Under the pieces are notes generated by a model. The model was not told the DNA's origin, did no database searches, and saw nothing but the letters and a program-made list of their open reading frames with translations. This document shows, one piece after another, positions 1-11,407 of a stretch of DNA of 64,000 nucleotides. The DNA lies in the NCBI GenBank assembly GCA_029532415.1, contig JAQOTA010000062.1:124001-188000 (forward strand). Direction: 5' to 3'. This DNA is from Marasmius tenuissimus. Lineage: Eukaryota > Basidiomycota > Agaricomycetes > Agaricales > Marasmiaceae. A program made the position numbers and the translations under genes. Numbering within the stretch: position 1 is the stretch's first letter; every line of letters starts with the position of its first letter.

Positions 1-1000
1 TTAGCGGTATTTGGATGATCATCCAGATCCCAGTATACTGCAGTATAATCACACCCCACCTAGCGTATATGCCCGTATATACCTATACCCCCCCGTCCCC
101 GCCCGGTTTCTTGCGATGGAATGATGTAGATGAGAGCCTCAAAAATGGCCAACCTCAGTCCAATAATAACGTAACTGAGAGGCACAAGGTCAGTACCATA
201 TAGCGTAGATGATGGCGCCGCCCAGATCGTGCACGGTGATGGACTGCTGGTCTTGTGCGAGAGGAGGAAACGGGCGACGTCGATATTTGGACTGCCGCGA
301 CCTGGTCTTGTACGGAAGCGAAGCGCGTTGTTGAGCGACCCAAAAAAGGAAATGAGAAAAACTTCTCGTTTTTACTGTGATTAAGAAAATTTTTGGGAAA
401 CGAATCGCCCCCGAATATGACAATTTGACAATAAAATTGGGTCAAGTCTGTCCAAGATAACGTAGATGAGGGCGAAATTTGGGGGAAAGGTAGCCAGACT
501 CTTGCAAGGGGAGCTTCCCGGATCCTGGAGAAAGACTCTGGCCAGTCACTAGTCACGCCGTGAGCGGTGACTTTGAGGCTGTGAGAAGGATTCGGGATGT
601 TCCGATCCCGGAGCCAGAGCCAAAATGAGTAATGGTCTGCCGGGTACCCTTGTCCTCTTACTCCATGCATATTCGACCTTTGCTTTCTAGTACTACATTT
701 CCGCAGCTGCACTTCTTTTGATCAGTGCAAAAGTCAGCGTGTCGCTGATTGCTGGCCGTCGCTCAAAATTCATCTTCAGGGGTCTCCGAGATTCACTCAA
801 TCTGTTTAGGCTCCGATTGACAAGTTGATTCCGCTCACTGTTTTTCGTCATTCAATCGGTTCCCATAGTGGTCGAAGACTTCGACTGGCGAAAATTGCGC
901 GGAAGCACCTGCTGCTCCGAATTCTCAGCCGATCTCCACCTGCGCAATGGTGGCGTTAATCGCTCAGATCATTCCCTATCATGCCTGAGATTAGACGAGC
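1..1000. other. Left-edge intergenic sequence, no gene recognised
   Basis: No exon structure or recognisable domain is visible here. A 185-codon open frame on the minus strand (155-712) has low-complexity, Ser/Arg-rich content, no family motif and no splice context, so I do not call it a gene. The right end holds the promoter of the MFS transporter gene. Confidence 0.5.
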
Positions 1001-1007
1001 TATATAA
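1001..1007 (+). promoter_or_regulatory. TATA box of the MFS transporter gene
   Basis: TATATAA lies about 71 nt before the start codon at 1078, a typical distance for fungal TATA-dependent promoters. The call rests on sequence and spacing only. Confidence 0.55.
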
Positions 1008-1077
1008 TGCCAGCCTATCGCTCCATTTCTTGTCCACTTTTCTTTTCCTCCCTTCACGACCGCAACGACCCCTCACG

Positions 1078-4000
1078 ATGACCTCGAAGAAGAACATCCG
1101 GATATCGATACCCCAGACATTTGACGAGCCTGACGACAACGAGACAAATGAACGGCGATACAGCCAGCAATCTGGCGGTGGTTCTGGAATACCTCTGTTC
1201 AAATCGTTCTCTATCAGCGATATATGGAATCGGGATGCAGTTGAAGATGAGAATACGAGGGCACGGATACCGAGCATCATATCGTCTTCTGGGGAGGTCT
1301 ATTACGCTTCGCCTCTCCCCAAGTTGTCAATGGTGGTGCTTTCTATCGTAAGAACCTCTTCATGTTGGACTTGGCACGTCATTGATCCTTCTGCAGGCAA
1401 TGCTAAGCGAGTTCCTTTCTGCGAGTGTCGCTGGCCCGTTCATTCTGTTCATGGTGAAAGGTAGGCTCCTAGGCTTTCATTCGTGTAGGCAGTCCACCTA
1501 ATTTTGCTCAAGGTTACGGCGTTTTCGAGGAGGATTCCGAGGTTGCCTTTTGGACCGGTATCTTGGGTGGGTGACCATGAGTCGTGTTTTTCGCTTCCAT
1601 GCTCATTGATCTCCTGTCAGTCTCGGTATTCTTCCTCGCGCAGTTCCTCACTTCATTACTCTGGGTATGTTTCCACTGTTGTATTCTGTTGTACTCCCGC
1701 TCATGGAGCGTGCTCTCAGGCCACTCTGGCGGAGAAATCTTCTCCCCGTGCAGTCCTCAGCTTGTGTTTGCTTGGTAGCGCGCTATCGACGCTTGTCTTT
1801 GGAGCTTCCGACAGTCTCTGGGTCGCCATGGTATCTCGCTTAGCTCAGGGAGTCTTCGCAGGTTCTATCGGTGTAGCTAAAAGCTCTATTGGGGCCATCA
1901 CTGACAGTAGTAATGAAGGCAAAGCCTACGCTATCCTCGGGTCAGTCGCTTATTTGGTGCTGTCAGGTCGCTCAGCCTCGTTAACTCCGTTTCAACAGGT
2001 TCTGTTGGGGTCTCGGCGGTATAGCTGGTGGAGTCGTAGGCGGAACATGTGAGAATCTCTTCTCGTTAGAGATTACTTGATTACTCACAACCGGACATAG
2101 TCGAGCACCCCGCCGCAAAATGGCCAGAGGTCTTTGGGGAAACGTCTCTCTTCTCCGATCTCCCTTACTTGCTACCATGTTCAATAGCAGCATTATTCAT
2201 GCTTACAGGTGAGATTTCGCTCGTTGCGTCGAGCTTTCTGTATACTAACCAATCACAGGTTCATTCCTGGCCTGTTTCTTGGGTCCTGACCTGGGCCCTA
2301 GCGATGGCAGAGGATCCTCAAACCTTGAAAAAGTGATCGTTCCTCTCCCTTCCGAAGATGACCGTGACGGCCGTCGCTCTGTCGGAAGCATCAAGTACCT
2401 CTCCAAAAGAGTGTCTACAATGTTCAAAAACCCATTCATTCCTGAGACGGAGGAACGCGCATCGCTTCTCTTCTCCCAGCTTCCAGCCTCTTCGACACAG
2501 TCTCCCCTCGTCCCGTCTTCCCAACTCCCAACGAGTGTCCCTCAGAACTACTCCTACTCGGCAATCAATCGCCCTGGAGGTTATCCTCTCGATCGTAATC
2601 AGACGATGACAGTCGATAGCACTCGCTCACGCGGCAGTCGTCGTTACAGCAGTTTCGGACGACGATCTGCTAGAAACGCTAACCTCGCCGGTATCCACCG
2701 GGCGTCCAAGGGTGACCGCAACAGCAACAGGTTTTCTCGAGTCAGCTACTACGGCGATACTGAGAATGCTCCGGAAGAGTCGGGAGGCCGTGCTCCTCCC
2801 AGTCCCGCGATGCGAAGGACCAGTCTAGTTGATCGAGTTGTCATGGCGAACGAGAATGCTTTTGCTGGAGGGATTGCGGACTTCTGGGTGGCTGCTGCGA
2901 TCAGTCTCGAGGGGTCCGATGATGTAGCTCAGGATGAGGACGACATCGATGCCTTAGAGAACGAGAATGAAGGCGAGGACAACCGCGGACGGGAGTACGA
3001 TTCACGTAGCATCAACTCCCGGCGGTCTGTCAGCGTTCAACGCCCCTCAAGGATCTCATCTCGCCCGTTCTTTGGAAGACAGACCTCCGAAACACGAATC
3101 TCGATACCTACTTCACCTGTCGTGGCCCGTGCGCAACTCTACGACCCTGCTACCGAACGGACATTCCCCAGGACGGACACGATCGACTCTACGAACAACT
3201 TGCGAGCTGAACCAGCATTGCGGCCCATCATAGAGTCACGACGAGTCTCGACTTTCTATCCACCCACCGAAGAAGTGGTTGACTCTGTCGAGGAGGAGAA
3301 GGGGTCTCCACCCATGGAGATTCCTGTTTTGGTCATCATGCAGTATGGGTTTTTGGCACTCCATGCTACGACTCATGATCAGGTCTTCATGTCGTACTTG
3401 GTGACGCCATACGAGGGAGGAGGCTTGAGCTTGAACGCTGGAGATTTCGCGCAGCTGAGTAGGTCTAATTCAGAGTTCTCCGAGCTTTGAGCATTTGGCT
3501 GACGGAAATTGGTTTGTAGTTGCCCTCATGTCGTTCTTCCAGATATTCTACCAGTTCTACCTCTATCCGTGAGCATATCTTCTCCGATCTTTGTATTCGC
3601 TCAATTCTAATGTGATCTCTGATCTTCTCAGGAATATCGGGTATGCTTTCATCCAAGATCTTGTCTCAAGATTGTAAAGGCTGACGCTGCTTCTTCGTGC
3701 AGACCTCCGCGGGGACCCCTCTCCTACCTAACCCTCTTCCGACTCGGATGTTTCCTTTTTATGCCAGCATACCTTTTGTCGATCGTGTTCAGAGCTGCAT
3801 TCGCCAGTCCTGACGGAAACGGAAACACTGCATTGATGTTGGGTGAGATTTTCCCCATCCTTTCTTTCGTCTACGCTACGATTGCCAACTCACATCGTCA
3901 TCGGTTGCTTCTACATTTAGCCTTGACTGGTAGCACGTTCGTGTCTTTCCCGCTCCCCCGTCTTTTCTATGCTCCTGACCTCGAGCTTCTTTCAGTGCGA

Positions 4001-4373
4001 TTAGATATTGCGGAAGCACTTTGGGTTATACCTCCATCTCAATATTGCTCAACTATAGTGAGTACTCCTCTCTTCTGACCACGAGCGAACTGAAACAACT
4101 TTGATACCAGTGACACCACCTCACGCCATCGGGTATGCCAATGGTGTAGCTCAAAGCATCGTCAGTCTTGCCCGCTGTATGGGTCCGATTGCTGGTGGAT
4201 GGGTGAGACTTCTCGTTTCCTCCGTTCTAGAATGTATGGCTCAACTTTCAACCCGGTCCTCGTAGCTTTGGTCCTACAGTACGAAGGACGATCCGTCGGG
4301 CTTCTACTTCGCATTTGTCGTTTGTGCTGCGTTTTGTGGTGTAGCGATACTGCATAGTTTCATGATCCGCTGA
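1078..4373 (+). CDS. MFS (major facilitator superfamily) transporter with long central loop
   Basis: A multi-exon gene for an integral membrane transporter, probably a proton-coupled efflux or solute carrier. The start codon opens a hydrophilic N-terminus (MTSKKNIRIS...). The first transmembrane block follows after an intron at 1348-1396 (AMLSEFLSASVAGPFILFM). Further exons give FFLAQFLTSLLW, then ATLAEKSSPRAVLSLCLLG and WVAMVSRLAQGVFAGSIGV, the MFS signature between helices 2 and 5. One large exon (about 2260-3450) encodes a Ser/Arg-rich disordered loop of roughly 350 residues. The second half resumes with PPRGPLSYLTLFRLGCFLFM and ends with HAIGYANGVAQSIVSLARC and a final helix, with the stop at 4371. 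The layout resembles the fungal MFS group of yeast Ycr023c, in which both halves are conserved and the loop is not. The substrate cannot be told from sequence. No break was seen. Confidence 0.85.
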
Positions 4374-4556
4374 AAAAAGAGATACTACGGCTTCTCATGT
4401 AAAATAATGCTTATAATCTCTTACCTATATAATCGTTTTAGTGTTGGCTCGGCCTTCAGGTGTACAGAGGTGCTCGCTCCTTGGAACATGAGGCAATCGG
4501 TAATAGCGACGATATACACGTATACAGTGAGTACAACAACTGGGACAACCACCCTC

Positions 4557-5881
4557 CTAGACGAAATATTGGGGTACCCCTCCCTAAAATGCTGGTATCA
4601 GCAACCGGCGATGAAGGACGAGATACCTGGCGACCCACCACTCGTCTTGTTGTCATGCCTTTATCTCGCTCGTTTTCCGGAGCAGGGCCATAAACCTCGA
4701 ACGTCTTTTCGCCATTATCATGAACAGTCATGATGCTGGCCATGTTTCCGCATCTATAACAATAATTCGGTGCAGACCAGACGGTAACGAGTTGTCCATC
4801 GAACATGTACTTGTAGCCTTCTTGGACGAGTTGGTGTGCGCGAGCGATAAGAGAAAGGTCGTTGACATGGTTGAACTGGGGAGAAAAGGGTGTCAATGTT
4901 TAGGTTCAACCTGTCGCTGCTTGACGACGCACTTCTCGTGTAACGTTTGCACCAAACAACCACCCAGCCCCTCGGGGACTGACCGCCCAATTCTCGACAT
5001 CATCCGGATCTGACCACATCAAGTCTGCGTCACAGGTCAACTGCTGAGCATTCTCGTTTGTACCAAGCAGGCGTACCGCAGAATGCTCCATCGTGGGGTA
5101 TTTCTCTTGCCCGAGAGAGACTTCTTATTTGGTCTAGCGTTCTGATGTCTGGAGACAGACCTCCATGGACACATAGCGTCTGTCCGTCGATTATCTGGCG
5201 AGCACGACAGTCAAAATCCGACAACGGAAATAACGCATTCGTGTCACTCACCGCAGCCAAATTGAGGTAATCGAACACACTACAGCACGCCTTCCAAACC
5301 GTTGAGGTACCGTATTTCTGTTGGCATTCGTCTAAACTCTTAGCTGTCAGAGTAAATATTGACTTCAGGGCGGGTGCAAGTACCGTAGAAGCCATAAACC
5401 TGCGTTATCTGTCTGCTCTCGTGGTTACCTCGCAGTAGAATAACTCTATCGGGGTATCTGTTCGCAGTCTCTTCGGTAAGCAAAGTGAAGCAACAGTACT
5501 GTAAGCCAACGCACCTCGCTTTCAACACTAACAGTAACGAGACGGTTTCCAAACTATAATGCCCTCGGTCCACGAAATCTCCCTACAACAGACAAGTTTC
5601 AACCTTAGCCGTCAACGAACGTCCAGAAGAACACACATACGTGCCATAAAAATGTAACTCGTCTCGGGAACCTCTCCACCCTTCCTCAACAGCTCTATTA
5701 AATCCCAGAATTGACCGTGAATATCACCGCAAATGGTCACTGGCGATGAGACCGGTTGTATCGTTGATTCTTCCATGAGAATTGCACGAACACGGTCACA
5801 AAGAACCTTCATTTCTTGTTCTTGGAGGTGTTTGCATTCTTTGAGTTGAGCTATCCATCTGTCGGGATCGTAAAGAGGCAT
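4557..5881 (-). CDS. PP2A-like Ser/Thr protein phosphatase catalytic subunit (Ppg1/PP6 class)
   Basis: A metallophosphatase that removes phosphate from Ser/Thr in cytosol or nucleus, normally with scaffold and regulatory subunits. The protein starts [19 protein letters not shown]. All PPP-family motifs are present across exons: [56 protein letters not shown] and [12 protein letters not shown]. These supply the two-metal site (GDxHG, GDxVDRG, GNHE and later histidines). The tail PAPENE resembles yeast Ppg1. If the reading frame ran on at the 3' end it would give an atypical extension. Removing a 43-nt intron with a CTGAT branch-like site instead gives an end in QYFV and a stop at 4557, close to the YFL tail of PP2A-type enzymes that is carboxymethylated. 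It converges with the MFS gene. Assignment to Ppg1 rather than PP6/Sit4 is tentative. Confidence 0.9.
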
Positions 5882-6175
5882 GAATGGTTGATTCGGTTGG
5901 TGATGAAGGGGAGAAACGAGGAAGAAGGCGCGTGAGAACTAATCCGGCCTTACGCCGAGAGAGCCTGTGGGCGCTTGTTGGTGCTCTGATCTGAACGTCC
6001 ACAAGCATGAAGGCAAGCAAACTCTAAGACTCAAACTTGCCAACTTGGGGGGAACCGAGCACCGTCGATAGTTCGTATTCCACCACTCGACATAATACAC
6101 GCTTACATACAACCAATAATCCGAGCACAGCACGCTACTGGCATACAACTCGTCCCCACCTGCACACCGGTCAAC
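5882..6175. other. Intergenic spacer between phosphatase and MEP copy 1
   Basis: It contains the phosphatase promoter on the minus strand and the 3' end of MEP copy 1. No other signal was recognised. Confidence 0.4.
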
Positions 6176-7540
6176 CTACGCAAAGTCAGAGAAGAAGGCA
6201 TGATTACTGTCGAGTTCAAGGTCAGCAATTTGATTTTTTTTTGAGGCAAAAGGAGCTTTCAAGTACGCACTCGGCGTTATGGACAGCATTGTTGGGATTG
6301 GAACGCGCAAGAGCCTTGCAGCTGCTCTGACCATAAGTAAAATCATCCGTACCCAAAATTCGGGTAAAATGAGTTCCTTCGTGGATTAACGTGCTATTGA
6401 CAAAAATCTAGTTTTCATAGACGATGACGCTGATGCTATAACCAGACCACTCACTCTGCACGAGATCCGGGTCCTGTGGTGCCAACTTGCCAGTATCCCG
6501 CGCAAAGATACACCACTCCGTAATCAGATTTGTACACGTAGGCGTATTTGCGAGGGTCTGTGCAACTACAGTCGTAAGTCCACCCAGCAGGCGCCGTGCG
6601 AAGGGCCTGGATTATCAGTCCAGTGATTAGACGGTCATACCACCAGGGAAGACAATGCTACTCACGTTGAAAGACCTCAGAGTGACATCGTATCGGGATC
6701 GAGCAAACGTCCCGTACCAGGTCGTCTGTAGAGCGCTCCCCGAAGGATGCCCCCTCAGGTGGCTCACCGCATTGCTAGCGAGGCGAGCGGCTGCCGGGAT
6801 GGCTTGATTGTTGATAGACTGCCGGTTTGGGGAACAGTTCGAACGGTAGGTAGCACGTTTTTGAAGACCAGACGGGGCACCGACGGTCGCGCCACCCGCA
6901 GAGGCGGGGACACGAACTCGGACGAGGTAAGCTTGCCTGTGAGCTTGGTCTCAACGCCGTCGACACTGGCCTCGATGGTGGTCAAGCTACCGTCCAGCTC
7001 AACAGCCTGGAAGATGTTGGAAGGCTTGAAAGTGAATGAGCCCGGGCCTGCAGCTGTGAAGTTGTAGAAGTTGCCGACTAGTCATCGTTCAGCCAAAGCA
7101 GGGTAAATGCTCGCTGCCGAATATTCTCACCTTCGTGAGCGACCTCAAAGGAGGCACCAGGCGTAAGAACGACGAACTCGGACGCATCATTAGATTCGAC
7201 AGCGAGCTCAGGGTTGTAGCGGACAAAGAGACCATTGAAGTCTGCGGCGACGCCATCACCGTTGTGGACCTCAAAGCTGTCGGTGGCCCATTTCGACAAG
7301 ACACTCATCGGGTTGTTGAGGAGCTTGAGGGTCTCGTTTCCGGTGTTGGTGACAGTCGTGACGACCTCGAGCCCAGTAACATCATCACTGCTGGCGGGAG
7401 CTGTAGGCGGTCTATCAGTACATGTAGTAGAGTAGTAGCGAGCAATAACATAGCTTACCAGAGATGGAGACTGAAAGCAACCTGCTTGCAGAGCAAACAG
7501 ATAGCAAGGCAAAAACCACTGCGGCTAGAGTGCAAAGCAT
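6176..7540 (-). pseudogene. Peptidyl-Lys metalloendopeptidase (M35), copy 1, frameshifted
   Basis: Related to Grifola/Armillaria-type MEP, secreted zinc proteases that cut before lysine. Exon 1 encodes a signal peptide (MLCTLAAVVFALLSVCSAS) and is followed by a GT..AG intron. Exon 2 carries the propeptide (DDVTGLEVVTTVTNTGNETL). Exon 3 starts FYNFTAAGPGSFTFKPSNIF. The catalytic exons are intact: zinc motif HEGTH, the aspzincin motif GTDDFTYGQ, and an end in NHAFFSDFA with the stop at 6176. In exon 3 the run of C (plus-strand G at 6906-6909) is one base shorter than in copies 3 and 4, so after FVSP the frame changes and stops early, before the mature enzyme. It is therefore either a very young pseudogene or a sequencing error. 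A TATA box is kept 60 nt upstream. Confidence 0.8.
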
Positions 7541-8437
7541 TTTGATTTCAGAGGAGAGTAAATGTAAGTCGCCGTCGAACCAAAGATTCTGGGAGGCCCT
7601 TATATTGGCAGGCAGGATAGAACGAAACTTCCATCTCGGATATTGCCGCCCGCACTCTCGGTCAACTGGAAAGTAGGCGGACGTAACTCAAATTTTGACA
7701 GAATAACGAGTCGAACATAGCTCGAATCATGTTTTGAGCTGGTGTGGGACTCGGAGTGCAGTGGGGCCCTAACAACTTGAGAATCATAGAAATGATACCG
7801 CTGCGGTGATAATTGTACGCACCTGATGAGATGGGCGCTGGCTCTAGAGAGGCGTTCGAACATATCTCCCTGGTCCCGGAGGACTTCTTAGCCCTGTGTC
7901 CTGAAGTGGTGAGGACCACTTGTATATCTTGAGGCATGCAGTTTCCGAAGGTGAACTTACGATTGGAGGTGGGCTACTATGTGGTGACCAGAAAGACGGT
8001 AATAAGTTGTCAGATGGAAGACGGCGCCAAAGACCACTGTTGCGATTCATCATTGGGTCTTCTGACACGGGGACTTGCCCTCGAATGGGATGTGATAGAA
8101 GCTGTTCATAATACCATCCTGCTGTTCATATGAAGCATGGGTAAGGTAGAGGAAGGGCCAAGGAGCGCTTCTGGAGGAATTGCTGTTGAGGTGGTTGATC
8201 GCGTTCTATGCGTAGATAGTAGATGCCGCGATAGTAGCCTGGTTGTTCGTCAGGTAGCACACTTGCTGTGGGTCGAGGCGGCGACAAAGGCCTAAACACC
8301 TCCCAGAATAGAAGCAGTCTGAACAAGAGTTAACGCGTCATTGTCATCGGTCTTCCTGATACGTAAGTATGTACACAAGTGAATGTCCGGACTCCGCTGA
8401 GTTTAACATGGCGCTACGCGTCGCGAGTCACCACAGC
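7541..8437. repeat. MEP spacer: promoter of copy 1 plus 3' flank of copy 2, duplicated elsewhere
   Basis: The left part (7541-7860) is the promoter region of MEP copy 1. The right part (about 7860-8400) is clearly related to 16830-17380, the 3' flank of MEP copy 4, and its section 8115-8370 is also related to 11408-11690. The similarity is non-coding: all frames in the three copies are broken differently. The spacer therefore duplicated together with the genes. Confidence 0.65.
7599..7606 (-). promoter_or_regulatory. TATA box of MEP copy 1
   Basis: AATATAAG on the minus strand lies about 60 nt before the start codon at 7540. The other MEP copies keep a TATA-like box at nearly the same distance (9838-9845, 14727-14734, 18829-18836, 21145-21152). 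Confidence 0.55.
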
Positions 8438-9778
8438 TTAGGCAAAGACGGAGAAGAGAGCGTGATTGCTACCAAGTTTAAAATCAGCACATTGACGAAG
8501 ATGAAAAAATGACGACTATGCAATACGCACTCGGCATTGTAGACGGCGTTATTGGGGTTGGAACGCGCAAGATTCTTGCAGTTGGTCTGAACATAGGCAT
8601 AATTACTCGTATCCAAAACTTGCGCGAAGTGGGTACCCTCGTGAATGAGAGTGCTATGTACAGAGGATCAGTTATCCTAAACGTCAATGCCAAAGTCGGG
8701 CGACTCACTCTGCGCGAGATCCGGGTCCTGTAGAAGCAACTCCCCAGTACAGTCCGCAAAGGTAGATCATGCCGTATTCGGCTTTGTGAACATAAGCGGC
8801 GATCTTAGAGTCCGTGCAACTGCAATCGTAGGTCCAGCTAGCAGGCGCAGTGAGAAGGGCCTAATTGATTGAAACCGTTGTTAGGTCATTACTTTGTAGG
8901 AAGACGGCACTCACGTTGAAGGCCATCAGAGTGACATCGTATCGGGGTCGGGCAAACGTCCCGTACCAAGTCGTCTGCAGGGTGCTCCCAGACGGGTTTC
9001 TCGTCAAGTGGTTTACCGCGTTCTTAGCAAGAGTAGCCCCGGAAGGGCGTCGTTATTCACGGACTGCCGGTCTGGGGTGCAGCTTGAACGGTAGATGGCA
9101 CTTTTTGGAGTACAGACGGTGTACCGAGAGTTGCGCCCCCCGCAGAAGCGGGCGACACGAATTGGGACGAGGCAAGCCTACCGGTGAGCTCGGCCTCAGC
9201 CGTACCAACGGTAGCCTCGATGGTAGTCAAGCTACCGTCCACCTCAACAAATTGGAAGATGTTGGAAGGCTTGAAAGTAAACACGCCTGGGCCAACGTTC
9301 GTGAAGTTGTAGAACTTGCCAACTAGTTATTGTTCGGTCGTATCAGGGCACAAAGAGACTCGCTAGAATGCGCTCACCTTCGTGAACAACCTCGGAGGAC
9401 GCCCCAGAAGTGAAAACGGTGAATGCAGACGCGTCATTTAATTTGATAGCGAGTTCAGAGTTATATCGGACAAGAACGCCATTGAAATCAGCGACAACGC
9501 CATCATTGTAAATCTCGAAGCTGTCAGTGGCCCATTTAGACAGAACACTATTTGGGTGGTTGAGAAGCTTGAGGGTTTCGTCCCCGGTGTTGGTGACGGT
9601 CGTGACGACCTCGAGACCGGTAACATCATCGCTACCGGCAGGAGCTGCAGTCAATTGATCAGCACACACAATATAGTGGAGGGCGACACCGCAGCCTCCC
9701 AGAGATGGTGACCGAAAGCAATTTGGTTGCAGAGCAAACAGACAGTGAGGTAGCAAGAATGACTAGAGCACAGAACAT
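8438..9778 (-). pseudogene. Peptidyl-Lys metalloendopeptidase (M35), copy 2, decayed
   Basis: Same gene layout as copy 1: signal peptide MFCALVILATSLSVCSATK, propeptide (DDVTGLEVVTTVTNTGDETL), catalytic part, and an end in NHALFSVFA with the stop at 8438. Several independent lesions are visible. The first intron has lost its GT donor (the site reads GG where copies 1, 3 and 4 have GT). In exon 3 one base is missing near 9100 (CAAAAA directly followed by GTG, where others have CAAAAACGTG), and a second frameshift lies near 9045. The catalytic exon keeps HEGTH, but the aspzincin motif reads LDTSNYAYVQ, so the zinc-ligand Asp is Asn and two glycines are lost. The TATA region has drifted to AATAAAAG (9838-9845). 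I call it a pseudogene, clearly older than copy 1. Confidence 0.85.
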
Positions 9779-10806
9779 TGTCAGAAGTAGACGGAAGCAA
9801 AGTGTTCTCGCTATCGAATTGGAGGGTCCGGGAGGCCCTTTTATTGAATGTGAGAGCAGAATAGGGCTTCCACGTCGAACGACGATGATTACATTATTCC
9901 CCTGGTTGACCGGGATGTAGGCCAAAGGCAGTCAAAACAGAAAGAAAGACGGAGCGTAGATCAACCATCACCGTGCTAGCACTAGCGTCGGACCTGGAGG
10001 TGGCAGCTCTGAGTCTGATTAAGATTCTAAACCTCTTCGTGAGCATGATGAAACCACTGAAATGATCATAATCTACATACAATTGTAATGGCATAGGTAA
10101 TGGCTTCAGAGATGCATCGTCGAGTATCGTGTCTCTGATCCTCCAAAACTTGCTTGTCTTTTGCATCGCAGTAGCGAGGTAAACCGAGCGTGAGCGAAGA
10201 TACAAGGTACAATGTGTGTTGAGACATCATTTCCTGGCGGCAAACGTGCAATCAAAGGTGAGGTTTCATCGTGCCTAGGAGAACCAGGAGGACGTCACCG
10301 GACAGCCTTTATGGTATGAAGTCAGGAAGAAAACTGCTCCGTGAGTCTTCTAGAGCGTTATGCCCTGGTTGTGCCCAACCATCCAGCGTCAGGGAGACCT
10401 TGGAAGGTCGGAAATTTCGTTCGGGTGATCTAGAATTCAAAGATGGGACAGTTGGGAGCTGGGTAACAGACCACAAGTGGATCGAACTGGAATAACAGCT
10501 GGAACCTCCCGAAAGATCCTCTAACACCCCTCACTGGTTTACATTCTCCCCCCCCCCCTATTCTCGACGTGTCTCCAAAGCAGCACAATTCAGTGTTTCA
10601 ACTTTCGAGTCGAGGTGGCTTTATCTCAGCCTGGAGAGATAGAACTGGAAAAGAGGTTGGTCGCGGTGAGAGACAAAGCCGCGAGCCCATTACTCAAGCG
10701 CCTGTAAGCGCTTGCCAGTGGGCGTTCGGCAGAAGCCGAGTTGGCCTTTCATGCTGCTCGGTTCCCGCGGATCCACTGACGTCTTTGAACTGAACTGAAC
10801 CATCAC
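9779..10806. other. Spacer upstream of MEP copy 2
   Basis: It holds the degenerate promoter of MEP copy 2. A stretch near 9925-9965 recurs near 15370-15410, and a tile at about 10665-10720 recurs at 15955-16005, 16085-16140 and 19465-19515. No gene was recognised. Confidence 0.45.
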
Positions 10807-11188
10807 CACTTCGCCCAGACTCCTACCCATTCGCTTCCGGGCCCCAAAAGCTCAGAGGAGGAGGTTAATTTGAGAGAACGTCGGATGTATTTGTCTCTGA
10901 ACCTTATTTTGTTTGTCCGCTTTTTTGGGGCCCTACAGCGACTGGCATAATATATAAGCGCCCTACGCCAGAAGCTGTTAGTGCCTCGCTGTTTTGGCCC
11001 ATAGCCGCCCAGGGCGTCTATATATTATGCCAGTCGCTGTAGGGCCCTAAAAAAAGCGGACAAACAAAATAAGGTTCAGATGATTTCAAATATATTCAAC
11101 ATGTTCCCATCGCTCAAACAACTTGTCCTCTACATCCTCTGAGCTTTTTTGGGCCCGAAAGCGAATGGGTAGGAGTCTGCACTTCGCC
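10807..11188. mobile_element. Long-inverted-repeat MITE/foldback element with 9-bp target duplication
   Basis: The element proper spans 10816-11179 (364 bp). Its ends are perfect inverted repeats starting CAGACTCCTACCCATTCG. Similarity between the arms runs through about 45 bp at the ends, is interrupted by a divergent middle section, and resumes for about 75 bp (from CTGAACCTTATTTTG through CTGGCATAATATATA) up to a loop of about 45 bp near 10970-11013. The identical 9-bp word CACTTCGCC sits immediately outside both ends (10807-10815 and 11180-11188), as expected for a target-site duplication. Long terminal repeats with a 9-bp duplication fit the Mutator (MULE) superfamily best; hAT would give 8 bp. 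It encodes no protein and depends on a transposase elsewhere. The class assignment is inference; the structure is directly visible. Confidence 0.8.
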
Positions 11189-11324
11189 TTGCTTCCCTTA
11201 TGATCAACAGGATTCGGACTGTTGTCAATTGGCCTCTCTGGGGCGTCCATTGGCTCTCCCGAGTCCCCATCCAACGTGCTGATATTGATCCCAGGACTAT
11301 TTGAATCTTTGATACTCTTCTCTT

Positions 11325-11405
11325 GCAGGGGCTCGGATGCCATCACTGTTGTAGACTTCAAAGCTGTCGGTGACCCATTCCGACAATACACCCCCCCACC
11401 CCCCA
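11325..11405 (-). pseudogene. Fragment of MEP exon 2
   Basis: The minus strand reads VLSEWVTDSFEVYNSDGI, matching the propeptide exon of the MEP genes (VLSKWATDSFEVYNGDG). Nothing of the rest of the gene is left on either side. On the left it meets unrelated sequence next to the inverted-repeat element. On the right, after a run of C, it adjoins the repeated MEP 3'-flank block. Confidence 0.75.
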
Positions 11406-11407
11406 TG

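Noticed and set aside
155..712. 185-codon open frame on the minus strand near the left edge
   Set aside because: Composition is low-complexity, there is no motif and no splice or promoter context, and an overlapping frame is also open. Chance is the simplest explanation.
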